A stretch of 15,729 nucleotides of DNA from CAZQYC01 sp964597495 (GCA_964597495.1 CAZQYC010000093.1:1-15729), one strand, 5' to 3'; shown: positions 7,127 to 14,268, counted from the stretch's first letter. Translations and numbers: made by a program. The notes: generated from the sequence alone by a model not told the origin.

Positions 7127-9538
7127 TCAGGCTATCGGTGCTGTCGTCGTTAAGGAGTCGACTTCGGCGAAGAGCGTTCGCAGCTCATGAATGCGAGGAG
7201 GCTTGCTGAGTACGCGGTCGATGTTAGGCGGCAGCTCGTTTTCAGCGAGAAGCCGCTGGCCCCAGCCTGTCAGCAGTACGACGGGCATCGACGGCGTTTC
7301 CGCTTTAATGGCGGCGGCGACTTTCATGCCGTCGATGTAGGGCATGCCGAGGTCGGTAATGACTAGCGAGAACGGCGCGTTACGTTTCTTCGCGGCGATG
7401 AATGTATCGATTCCTTTCTGGCCGCCGTCCGCGGCCGTCACGGTGTGCCCATCTCCTTCGAGAATGTCGCGGAGCGATTTTATGAGCAATGGGTCGTCGT
7501 CGATAATGAGGATTCGCAGGTGTCGACTGGGCGACGACGACGCCGGAACGCGGACTGTGGCGATGTGCGTAGGCAGCGCTGCCTGGAAGATCAACCGAAT
7601 GGTGGTGCCTTTGCCGAGCTCGCTGTCGATTTCCATGTCCGCGCTATGACGCTGAATCATGCCGTAGACCATGGCGAGTCCAAGTCCGGTGCCGCGCTCG
7701 CCCTTGGTGGTGAAGAAAGGCTCCAAACAGCGCTGGCGCGTTTCGTTGTCCATGCCGGCGCCGGTATCGGTCACTTCGATCGCCACGGATACGCCGGAGG
7801 AGTCATGAGGAAGGTGGCCACTGAGGGCTCGCGTGCGGATTGTCAGCGTTCCGCCTTCTTGCATGGCGTCTACTGCGTTAAAAATGAGATTCGTCAACGC
7901 ATCGCGAATTTCAGCCTCGGCACCCATGATGATCGGCAAATGCTCGTCCAGCTCGGTCTTGAGTTCGATGACGATGCCGCGCTCCTGAGGCTGGGCGCTC
8001 CAGCGCGCCTGCGTCATTTCGATGACCTGCTTGGCGGCTCGGTTCAAATCGACCGCCGCCAATACCAGCTGTGGCTCGCGGTTGCGGTAGAACTCCCGCA
8101 TGCGTGCGACTGTTTTAGCCACATCCTCGATCGATTGGTGAATCGTGGTGAGATAGTTTCGAGTGCGCTCGCTTAAGTTTGGTTCGCGTTCGAGCAGCGA
8201 TTCCGTATAGAGGGTGACCGGTGAAATTGCATTGTTGATATCGTGGGCGATGCCGCTTGCCATTTGGCCGAGCGCGCGCAGACGCTCCTGTTGCATCACC
8301 GTTTGCTGGCTCTGCCGCAAATCGTCGTAAGCCTGCTGGAGCGCGCTGTGAAGTTGCATTTGCCGGGACGCGAGGGCCATGTGTTCGCTTAACTGCTTTA
8401 GGAATTCGCAGTCATTGCTGGTGAAGCCGTTTGCTTCACGGCGCGCGGCGATTAATACCCCAAAAATCACGTTATCGACCGACAAGGGAGCGCAAACCAT
8501 GGAGCGCAATCCCGCGCGTTCAAGTTGAGCGGGCAATCTGAAGGGCGCATGTGTAAGGTCGGGCTCATAGACGAGAGTGCCTTGTACGCAGCGTGTAAGG
8601 CCGTTTTGCTCCACGGGAATCTGCAACCGCTCGGCAAGTTCCAGCTCCCTTGCAATAGCTAAGCTGTGCGGTCCCACACTTGCGACCGTAAGGAAATCGG
8701 CGGGCGCTTCGTAGAGGCACACGCAGCCGAAATCGATCGGCATGCTTTCTTCCAAACTGCGCAGAACGACTTTGAAGATGCTCGGCATGTCATGTCGGTC
8801 GGCAATGGCTCGCGTGGTCTGCCGTAATAAGTCGAGGCTTCCCAATTGCGATTGAATGCGCGACAGCATGTGATTGAAGGCGTCGGTCAATTTCCCGACT
8901 TCGTCGTCGCTTTGTTTACTGGCGCGCGTCGAATAGTCCCTTCGTTCGGAGATGGCGGTCGCGGTGTCGGCCAGCGCCAGAATGGGCCTCGAAATGGTTT
9001 GCTCCAAGCGTGCGGAGATTAGATAGGCAACCGATAGCGAACCGGCGATCACCAGCACAGCTACCAATCCGAAAAACAGCGTCGACGAATACAGCGACCT
9101 CATATCGGACTTCACGAACAACGTGCCGAGAGGCCGGCCGCGTTCGGACACCGGTCGGAAGACCGCCAATCCCCGATGCGCATACGCGCGCCTGTCGAGT
9201 TCCGACGCTGTCGGCAAGTCGTCTGTGCTTACCGAGGGAGGATACTTGGCGAATAAATCTCCGTCCGCGTTGTAGAGTGCGGCGGCAATGATTTGCGGTT
9301 CCGCCTCCAGCGCGCTCAGTATTCCGGCGGCATCGGCCTCGTTGCTGAACGCTAGTGCTGCCGTGCTATTTGCGGCGACGACTTCGCCCAACATGGCGAG
9401 ATTCCGCTCTGCCGCCTGCCTGAGGGTGAAATATTGGTAAGTGAAGAGCGCAATGCAATTCAGCAGCAGGACCATGCCGCAGGTGAGCAAGATCACCTTC
9501 ATTAACTTTCGGCGCAGAGCGGGATTGTGCGTCGTCAT
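7127..9538 (-). CDS. Hybrid membrane sensor histidine kinase (CHASE8-like, HAMP, GAF, HisKA, HATPase, REC)
   Basis: The 803-residue protein has a first membrane helix at about 13-36, a periplasmic domain of about 115 residues (NLAMLGEVVAANSTAALAF, then AEPQIIAAALYNADGDLFA) resembling CHASE8 sensors such as that of YfiN, and a second helix at about 153-175. A HAMP domain (about 176-230) and a GAF domain (about 250-395) follow. The kinase core has H432 in ASGIAHDINN, N554 in NLIFNAVDAM, DTGAG at 591 and GTGLGL at 616. A C-terminal receiver spans about 674-795, with D729 in ITDLGMP and K779. It begins 1 nt after the yfiR-like stop codon, so the two are probably translationally coupled. A YfiR-type partner next to a CHASE8-like sensor suggests that the periplasmic protein regulates the kinase. 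Confidence 0.92.
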   Translation of the reverse strand: MTTHNPALRRKLMKVILLTCGMVLLLNCIALFTYQYFTLRQAAERNLAMLGEVVAANSTAALAFSNEADAAGILSALEAEPQIIAAALYNADGDLFAKYPPSVSTDDLPTASELDRRAYAHRGLAVFRPVSERGRPLGTLFVKSDMRSLYSSTLFFGLVAVLVIAGSLSVAYLISARLEQTISRPILALADTATAISERRDYSTRASKQSDDEVGKLTDAFNHMLSRIQSQLGSLDLLRQTTRAIADRHDMPSIFKVVLRSLEESMPIDFGCVCLYEAPADFLTVASVGPHSLAIARELELAERLQIPVEQNGLTRCVQGTLVYEPDLTHAPFRLPAQLERAGLRSMVCAPLSVDNVIFGVLIAARREANGFTSNDCEFLKQLSEHMALASRQMQLHSALQQAYDDLRQSQQTVMQQERLRALGQMASGIAHDINNAISPVTLYTESLLEREPNLSERTRNYLTTIHQSIEDVAKTVARMREFYRNREPQLVLAAVDLNRAAKQVIEMTQARWSAQPQERGIVIELKTELDEHLPIIMGAEAEIRDALTNLIFNAVDAMQEGGTLTIRTRALSGHLPHDSSGVSVAIEVTDTGAGMDNETRQRCLEPFFTTKGERGTGLGLAMVYGMIQRHSADMEIDSELGKGTTIRLIFQAALPTHIATVRVPASSSPSRHLRILIIDDDPLLIKSLRDILEGDGHTVTAADGGQKGIDTFIAAKKRNAPFSLVITDLGMPYIDGMKVAAAIKAETPSMPVVLLTGWGQRLLAENELPPNIDRVLSKPPRIHELRTLFAEVDSLTTTAPIA

Positions 9539-9539
9539 T

Positions 9540-10097
9540 TCAATCCCTGCTCGAAGTAACGATGGTGGCAGGACGGAGGAGCTTCGAGCTGATCGTTAAG
9601 TTAGCGGCGCGTGCCGCATCGACGTTGATCATCAACTTAATGCGTTTGTTATCGGTTTGAAATTGCACCATGCCTCCGCGCTGGGCGAAGTTGTCCGCAT
9701 CGCTGACGGTTAGAATCGAGTGGCCTTTCAGCGCGTCGAGAATGGGATGAAGCTGCCGGGATTCGGAATTGCTGACGAACAGGATCTGGCAGCTCAGCGC
9801 TTCTTGGGCAGCGCGAAATCGCCGCACCTCGAAGCGGCGATTGCCGAATTTCTCTCCGCGCACCGTCTCATCGAGCGATTCGCTGAATGGATCGTCCCCC
9901 AGTACGCAAATTTCGAAGGGTCGGTCGGCATCGCCCGAAGTGAGTTTCGACCATTCGACGAACTGAGCGAAATTAAATAGAAAGACGGCTTTGACTTGAT
10001 ATTCGTTAAAAGACTGGGCGACTCCATAGGGGACAGCCGCCAAGCAGAGCGCCGCAATGAAAGTTAGCCGGCGAAAATGTGGCTTCAGTAACGCCAT
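9540..10097 (-). CDS. YfiR-like periplasmic regulator (DUF4154)
   Basis: The 185-residue product carries a Sec signal peptide (positive HFRR, hydrophobic core LTFIAALCLAAV, cleavage near 28 in GVAQS). The mature part has the DUF4154/YfiR motifs YQVKAVFLFNFAQFVEW (about 33-49), FEICVLGDDPF (61-71), ILTVSDADNFAQRGGMVQF (about 128-146) and INVDAARAANLTISSKLLR (about 157-175). In Pseudomonas YfiR binds and silences the CHASE8-containing cyclase YfiN. Here the adjacent CHASE8-like protein is a histidine kinase instead, so an equivalent inhibitory role toward that kinase is inferred. Two cysteines (C64, C103) could form a redox-sensitive disulfide. The start overlaps the end of the TonB receptor gene by 13 nt, which indicates coupling. 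Confidence 0.9.
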   Translation of the reverse strand: MALLKPHFRRLTFIAALCLAAVPYGVAQSFNEYQVKAVFLFNFAQFVEWSKLTSGDADRPFEICVLGDDPFSESLDETVRGEKFGNRRFEVRRFRAAQEALSCQILFVSNSESRQLHPILDALKGHSILTVSDADNFAQRGGMVQFQTDNKRIKLMINVDAARAANLTISSKLLRPATIVTSSRD

Positions 10098-12124
10098 GTG
10101 ACCTTTCCGAAAATGCTGCGTTCCACTTCGCCTCGTGCGGACGCATCACCGAACTCGATGTGACGGTCGTGCAAAAGGTTCTTGCCCACCAGCTCGATGC
10201 TGAAATTCGTCAACCCGAGCCACGCGAGCCGCATATCGAATTCCGTGTATCCCGGAAGTCCCGTGCGATTGACGATGGCGGGGATCGATTCGATGGCGGT
10301 GAGATGCCGGAGTTGCGCGTCGAGTTGCAACTGATACGGCAAATCGAGAAACGAACGCAGTCCAAATTGGTGCTTTGGCGTCGAGCCTTCGACAAAGTCT
10401 CCGCGATTGAGGTCTTGACCCTTTGGCTGCAGGTTTAAGTTCGTATAGGTATGCACAAGCGTTAGGCGCCAATTCGGAGCCGGCGTATAGGTAAGTTCAA
10501 CTTCGGTTCCCTGCGCCGTGCCATCGGTAAGATTTTTATTGACGATGGGGAAGACGGTGCGTCCATCGCGTGGATCTACGAATGCCGTGTTCAACTCGAG
10601 CGAAGCAAGGCCGTGATACCGGTTGTGATAGGCGGTTACTCCGACATACAGCGAATCGATCGCTTGCCAGCGGAATCCGACTTCATACGCCAACAATTCT
10701 TCGGAATTGAAATCCTCGTTGCCGAGCAGACGAGCGACGGGATTGGCGGCTGGATTGGTAACGTCAATCGATATGTCTCTTTCGAGACGGGTCGGCACTC
10801 GTACTGCGCGCGAGACGGAACTCCAAAGCGTTTGGCTCGGCGATACATTCCAGGCCGCGCTCACGCTGGGCTGTACTTCGAACTCGCTGAAGTCATTGTG
10901 TTCAAGTTTGGTGCCCAAAGTGAGGCGAACGTCGCTGCCGACGGGGATCTGATCCTGCAGGAAGCCGCTCACTACCAGGTCGTCGGAGCTGGCGGGGTCC
11001 AATCCGAAGATCACTTTGCCTTCGTTTCGATTGGACGTGTGTCGGTAATTCAACCCCCAGGTAATTTGTTGGCGAAGGAGCGTAATGGGGAAGCGATGTT
11101 GGAAATCAACATCGAACGTATCCAATTTATCGAGATAGCTCGGATCGTCGCGATAAGTATGGTCGTAGTACGCTCGCAATTGCAGATCGGAAACGTCGCT
11201 TAGATGCCGGCGCCACCGCCCGAGCACGTTTCCGCCGCGCACGTCCACTTCCAGATTTCCTTGGGGTCCCGGTCTGCCGATGATAATTACCGACGGGGCC
11301 AGTCGGCCTACGTTGCCGTCGTACGCGTCGCCCTGCAGCGTCAACTCATCGTTTGTCGTGGCGTCCCAGTCGGCACGAAATCCGATGTGGGCTAACTGCG
11401 TGTCATCCGACGTCATCGGATTCGCATTGAACGAGCCATCTCGATCTGAGCCATTGCGATCGAAGTACTTTCCAAAGACGCGAAAATAGATGCCGCCATT
11501 CGATTTGCCTCCGTAGCGAATGCCTGCAAACGCTCGCTCTTCGGTACCGCCTCCGGCTTCCGCATAAAAGCCCTGCGTATCGCGCGCGCTTCGAGTGACG
11601 ATATTGATGACGCCGTTGACGGCATTGGATCCCCAGAGTGCCGCTCCCGGCCCGCGGATCACTTCGATGCGATCGATGTCTTCCATCAAATAGTCTTGAA
11701 CGTCCCAGAAGACGCCGGAGTAGAGTGGGGTATAGATGCTGCGGGTGTCGCTAAGGACCAGCAGCTTCTCGGAACTGATGCTGCTAAAGCCCCGCGAACT
11801 CACGGCCCATGTATTGGCGGTTTGGCTCGCGACATGGATGCCCGGCACCAGTCTCAATGCGTCATGAATCGTGGTGGCGCCGATGCGGCGAATGGTTTCA
11901 TTGGTAACGACCGAAATCGCGGCGGCGGCGCTCCCGAAACGCTCTTCGGTTCTCGATACGGAAGTCACTTCGAGATCCATTAATTCTTCGAGGCTGAGTT
12001 TCTTTAGCGAATCCGCTTCGACAATGGGCACTGCATTCGCCGCATCCACGACGGTGCAAGCGATCAGTGAGACAAGGAATCTTCGTCCGGATCCGCCGAG
12101 GAGATTCATGGTCTTCGATGTCAT
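10085..12124 (-). CDS. TonB-dependent outer-membrane receptor
   Basis: The 679-residue protein has a signal peptide (about 1-31, ending AANA), an N-terminal segment SLEELMDLEVTSVSR, and a plug domain of about 50-165 with ATTIHDALRLVPGI and IEVIRGPGAALWGSNAVNG followed by VINIVTR. A 22-strand-type barrel ends in an aromatic C-terminus (GKVTWRY), as outer-membrane insertion requires. The SLEELM...EVTSVS leader is characteristic of TonB receptors found beside YfiR-like proteins and kinases. The ligand is unknown; no siderophore or vitamin gene is adjacent. It is the first gene of the signalling operon, suggesting ligand uptake is sensed through the YfiR-like protein. A second in-frame ATG at 12109 is possible; neither start has a strong ribosome binding site. 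Confidence 0.93.
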   Translation of the reverse strand: MTSKTMNLLGGSGRRFLVSLIACTVVDAANAVPIVEADSLKKLSLEELMDLEVTSVSRTEERFGSAAAAISVVTNETIRRIGATTIHDALRLVPGIHVASQTANTWAVSSRGFSSISSEKLLVLSDTRSIYTPLYSGVFWDVQDYLMEDIDRIEVIRGPGAALWGSNAVNGVINIVTRSARDTQGFYAEAGGGTEERAFAGIRYGGKSNGGIYFRVFGKYFDRNGSDRDGSFNANPMTSDDTQLAHIGFRADWDATTNDELTLQGDAYDGNVGRLAPSVIIIGRPGPQGNLEVDVRGGNVLGRWRRHLSDVSDLQLRAYYDHTYRDDPSYLDKLDTFDVDFQHRFPITLLRQQITWGLNYRHTSNRNEGKVIFGLDPASSDDLVVSGFLQDQIPVGSDVRLTLGTKLEHNDFSEFEVQPSVSAAWNVSPSQTLWSSVSRAVRVPTRLERDISIDVTNPAANPVARLLGNEDFNSEELLAYEVGFRWQAIDSLYVGVTAYHNRYHGLASLELNTAFVDPRDGRTVFPIVNKNLTDGTAQGTEVELTYTPAPNWRLTLVHTYTNLNLQPKGQDLNRGDFVEGSTPKHQFGLRSFLDLPYQLQLDAQLRHLTAIESIPAIVNRTGLPGYTEFDMRLAWLGLTNFSIELVGKNLLHDRHIEFGDASARGEVERSIFGKVTWRY

Positions 12125-12325
12125 GTGTTTTATTCCGCTTTTATGCGGCGAATTACATCGTTGACGGATTTCTCTAAAAAGACAAGCAGGGAAATCCTGA
12201 TGGTGTGTTTTGAAATGTCAGAGCTTGCTGAGCCTTTGTAGGATTTGACGAAGTGCAGTGCCTCTGCGCGCTTCGTTAAGGCTTTAAGGGATTTCGAACG
12301 ATGCGAGTCGCTGGCTCTACGGCAA

Positions 12326-12776
12326 TTAACCAGGGCGAATCAGTAAAATTTCTCGCTCAAACTCGGTTCGTCGCTGCAGCAGTGCCGCCGAATACTTGCC
12401 GTTACGGGGCGTGAGTGTTTCGTACTCCGAAAGCATGGCGATTGCGCGTTGTCGTTTGTAGGAACGCAAGTCGGGATAAATTTGTTTAAGCAGGGACAGT
12501 GCTTGGCGACTCTCGACCGCATAACAGAACGACGGCGTATGCTTAATTGAACTGACACGCTTATTGGTGATTTTGCCGACGCCTGCGGCAGCAAGCACGA
12601 GCTCCAACAAAGTCCGTTCTGTATTCGCACTGCTCAATCACGAAAGGCTGGCGAGATGGCGATTTTCATTTGCATGTCGGCGCGACAATGTAATGGTGCC
12701 TTCGCCGTCAACAAGCCCAGCAATGTAGGCTTTTTCCTCGACCTTCAGCGGCTTTGTTTTTTTTATATTCCGTCAT
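12326..12776 (-). pseudogene. LAGLIDADG homing endonuclease gene, disrupted
   Basis: Read on the minus strand from the ATG at 12776, the product starts MTEYKK. After an A run (8 T on the plus strand, 12757-12764) the frame must shift by one base to continue TKPLKVEEKAYIAGLVDGEG, a classical LAGLIDADG motif. Reading then reaches an in-frame TGA at 12640-12638 and continues in the same frame with SANTERTLLELVLAAAGVG. It goes on through YAVESRQALSLLKQIYPDL to the family's closing pattern LTPRNGKYSAALLQRRTEFE. Seven A instead of eight would restore the start. Repaired length is about 149 residues, normal for a single-motif dimeric LAGLIDADG enzyme. GGA lies upstream of the ATG. It sits about 50 nt past the tmRNA CCA end, outside the group I intron, on the same strand. 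The intact C-terminal part (from a TTG at 12637) lacks the catalytic motif. Confidence 0.85.
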
Positions 12777-12798
12777 CTTTCTCATCCTTGAGTAAGGC

Positions 12799-12826
12799 GT
12801 TCCTCCGGGCCGGTACCCGGAGGAAC
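12799..12826 (-). terminator. Strong hairpin just after the tmRNA CCA end
   Basis: GTTCCTCCGGG and CCCGGAGGAAC pair perfectly over 11 bp with a 6-nt loop, starting 2 nt after the mature CCA. The minus-strand sequence after it (GCCTTACTC) is not a T-tract. It may therefore be a weak terminator or a 3'-processing structure that still permits read-through into the endonuclease gene. Confidence 0.5.
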
Positions 12827-12845
12827 ATTGGTGGAGGCGGCGGGA

Positions 12846-13182
12846 CAGCAGTTCCATTTCTTTCGAAATGGGCTGGACTATGCCTTCATCCGCTCGCTAT
12901 TCACGAGGAGGATGCGGGGCGTATTATTCGAGCTTTCATCTTAAGTCTTTCCCAAGAACAAGGTGGGAAAGGGAAATTAAGATCATGCTCAAATCCTAGT
13001 ATTGGCTCGGTCTTGCGACTTCAGCCAACCTATGAGTCTCTACAGGGCAAACGAAGTTGGCCTTCATCTACCCCTCGGCGTTACCAAGTTGCCCGTTTCC
13101 GAACAACGTAGGGTTCACCGAATGAGCCCCATTATCACTTTGCTCTTACGAACAAAGGCGACCCTTGTCATCCCAGACGTCA
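12846..13182 (-). mobile_element. Group I intron in the T-loop of ssrA
   Basis: The 337-nt segment between the tmRNA exons reads, on the minus strand, with conserved group I core elements: TTCGGTGAACCCTA (P/P3 region), AACGCCGAGGGG (Q), TGTAGAGACT (R) and GATGAAGGCATAGTCCAG (S). The Q, R and S blocks closely resemble those of the Azoarcus tRNA-Ile intron (subgroup IC3), as recalled rather than aligned by software. The 5' exon ends in U (TTCGAT), and CGAU can pair with GUCG at 13162-13159 to give the required U-G pair of P1. The intron ends in G at 12846. Hairpins CTTTG/CAAAG (P2-like), TTGGCT/AGCCAA and CATTTC-GAAA-GAAATG (P9-like) are present. It contains no ORF of its own; a broken homing endonuclease lies nearby outside it. 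Confidence 0.92.
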
Positions 13183-13397
13183 ATCGAACCCGCGTCCGCA
13201 AGTCCTACGCTTTAAGACACTACATGTTTAGCCTTGTCTTTGTATCTCGCCGCGCGCTACCCGACGGGCAGGGAAGACGCGAAGCCAGCTCAGGAGTCGT
13301 TTAACAATTCAGCCCTCAGCACACTGAATTGCGATCTTGTGAGCGCGTCCCCCGATTCTGGATGCACAAGCACATGCCAGGCGAGGGTTAGGCGGGA

Positions 13398-13430
13398 TTA
13401 AGCCGCCAGAGCGTAGTTGTCGTCGTTTGC
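13398..13430 (-). other. tmRNA proteolysis-tag reading frame (ANDDNYALAA)
   Basis: Ten codons plus TAA encode ANDDNYALAA, with GCA as the resume codon. Preceding TATAGTT and following sequences fit other gammaproteobacterial tmRNAs. The ALAA end is the ClpXP/ClpAP degron. Confidence 0.95.
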
Positions 13431-13544
13431 AACTATAAGTTTGTAAGCAGTTTAACGAGTTACTCACAACTCGACATGCACCTAAAGTTTCGCAACCCAC
13501 GTCGAAACCGGTCGCCCCCAGAACTTTCATCAAAGGGCCAGGGT

Positions 13545-13572
13545 AGTGTAGAGGCAAGTGCTAGGAATACAA
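13545..13572 (-). promoter_or_regulatory. Candidate promoter of ssrA
   Basis: On the minus strand TTGTAT (13572-13567) and TACACT (13550-13545) are 16 nt apart. They lie between the smpB terminator and the tmRNA 5' end. Transcription would start roughly 20 nt before the mature 5' end, leaving a leader for RNase P to remove. Confidence 0.45.
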
Positions 13573-13640
13573 GTGGAGAAACTGAGCGAAATGGAACGGC
13601 CGACGGGCTACTGGCAAACTGGCCAGAAGGGCCGGAGAAG

Positions 13641-13660
13641 AAAAACACTCGCGACGAGTG
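13641..13660 (-). terminator. Intrinsic terminator of smpB
   Basis: On the minus strand CACTCG-TCG-CGAGTG is followed directly by TTTTT, a textbook Rho-independent terminator about 45 nt after the smpB stop. It separates smpB from ssrA transcription. Confidence 0.85.
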
Positions 13661-13703
13661 GTGCACTCCGAATCATACTCACGCCGTTAGCCAGTTAGCT
13701 TCG

Positions 13704-14183
13704 TCAGCGCGTGTGCTTCATCAACCGCGATTTCTCCCGCTGCCAGTCGCGATCCTTTTCGGTATTGCGCTTGTCGTGGTCTTGCTTTCCCTTGGCGAGG
13801 CCGATTTTTAGCTTGGCTTTGCCCTTTTTCCAATACAGTTCGAGCGGAACGATGGTATAGCCTTTGCGGTCGACAGCGCTCTCGAGTCCGTTGAGTTCCG
13901 CACGGTTGAGCAGTAGTTTTCGCGTGCGGACGGGCTCGGGAATGAAGTGCGTGGAGGCGGTCGGCAAAGCGGAAATATGCGCTCCGTACAAGAAGGCTTC
14001 GCCGTTCTTGATGAACACATACGCTTCCTTCAGCTGGGCGCGGCCCGCGCGCAGGCTTTTGACTTCCCAGCCTTGCAATACGAGGCCAGCTTCATAGTGA
14101 TCTTCGATGAAATAGTCGAAGCGAGCCTTGCGGTTTTTCGCAATGCCCGCCGGCGCCTTTTCGGGTTGCTTTTTCGCGTTCAT
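13704..14183 (-). CDS. smpB: SmpB, tmRNA-binding protein
   Basis: SmpB binds the tRNA-like domain of tmRNA and delivers it to stalled ribosomes for trans-translation. The 159-residue product has normal length and the standard motifs: KNRKARFDYFIEDHYEAGLVL (about 16-36), GWEVKSLRAGRAQLKEAYV (about 38-56), YGAHISAL, RTRKLLLNR, GYTIVPLELYWKKGKAKLKIGLAKGK (about 108-133), and the basic C-terminal tail DRDWQREKSRLMKH that probes the mRNA channel. AGG lies before the ATG. The gene sits immediately upstream of its RNA partner ssrA but has its own terminator. It is divergent from ratA, the usual gammaproteobacterial arrangement. Confidence 0.97.
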   Translation of the reverse strand: MNAKKQPEKAPAGIAKNRKARFDYFIEDHYEAGLVLQGWEVKSLRAGRAQLKEAYVFIKNGEAFLYGAHISALPTASTHFIPEPVRTRKLLLNRAELNGLESAVDRKGYTIVPLELYWKKGKAKLKIGLAKGKQDHDKRNTEKDRDWQREKSRLMKHTR

Positions 14184-14262
14184 GGAACGCCTATTGTACG
14201 AGGGAATTACGGTCGCCGTCCTTTTCCGAGTTTGATTCCCTGATCCTCTACTATTTGTCCTC

Positions 14263-14268
14263 TACACT
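14263..14268 (+). promoter_or_regulatory. -10 element placing transcription start at the ATG of ratA
   Basis: TACACT (14263-14268) is followed by 6 nt (TGCGTC) and then the ATG at 14275, with no ribosome binding site in between. CTGATC 17 nt upstream could act as a poor -35 element. A leaderless transcript is the simplest reading. Confidence 0.45.

Larger units (their letters stand above)
12829..13519 (-). ncRNA. ssrA: tmRNA (ssrA), split by a group I intron
   Basis: tmRNA rescues stalled ribosomes together with SmpB. Exon 1 (13519-13183) starts GGGGGCGACCGGTTTCGACG, the tRNA-like 5' end. It contains the ANDDNYALAA tag frame and ends in the 5' half of the T-arm, GCGGG-TTCGAT. The remaining 17 nt, T-CCCGC-CGCCTCC-ACCA, are found only at 12845-12829. 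Joined, they restore a perfect 5-bp T-stem with a 7-nt loop, and a 7-bp acceptor stem between GGGGGCG and CGCCTCC (one G-U pair) plus encoded CCA. Spliced length is about 354 nt, normal for the family. Segments such as GGCTAA-CATGTAG before the T-arm match Pseudomonas-type tmRNA. The gene lies directly downstream of smpB. Without intron removal the T-arm and acceptor stem cannot form normally. Confidence 0.95.

Noticed and set aside
7445..8176. Plus-strand ORF of about 243 codons inside the kinase gene
   Set aside because: It is antisense to the well-supported kinase core (H432 to HATPase region), with composition typical of a shadow frame.
10613..11203. Plus-strand ORF of about 196 codons inside the TonB receptor gene
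   Set aside because: Antisense shadow of the barrel-coding region with no domain and no start signals.
12125..12325. Promoter or riboswitch upstream of the TonB receptor
   Set aside because: Only an inverted repeat (CCGC-TTTTAT-GCGG near 12133) and AT-rich patches are visible; no convincing -35/-10 pair and no cobalamin or other riboswitch motif was seen.
12656..13111. Plus-strand ORF of about 151 codons across the intron
   Set aside because: It runs antisense through the tmRNA 3' exon and group I intron, has no recognisable domain and no ribosome binding site, and the RNA explanation accounts for the sequence.
12829..13182. Prophage or genomic island attachment site at the 3' end of ssrA
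   Set aside because: Islands integrating in ssrA keep or duplicate the 3' end and bring an integrase. Here the insert is only 337 nt, has group I core motifs, lies between T-loop halves, and no integrase is present.
13476..13811. Plus-strand ORF of about 111 codons between ssrA and smpB
   Set aside because: It overlaps the tmRNA 5' end, the ssrA promoter and the smpB terminator on the other strand; no homology is recognised.
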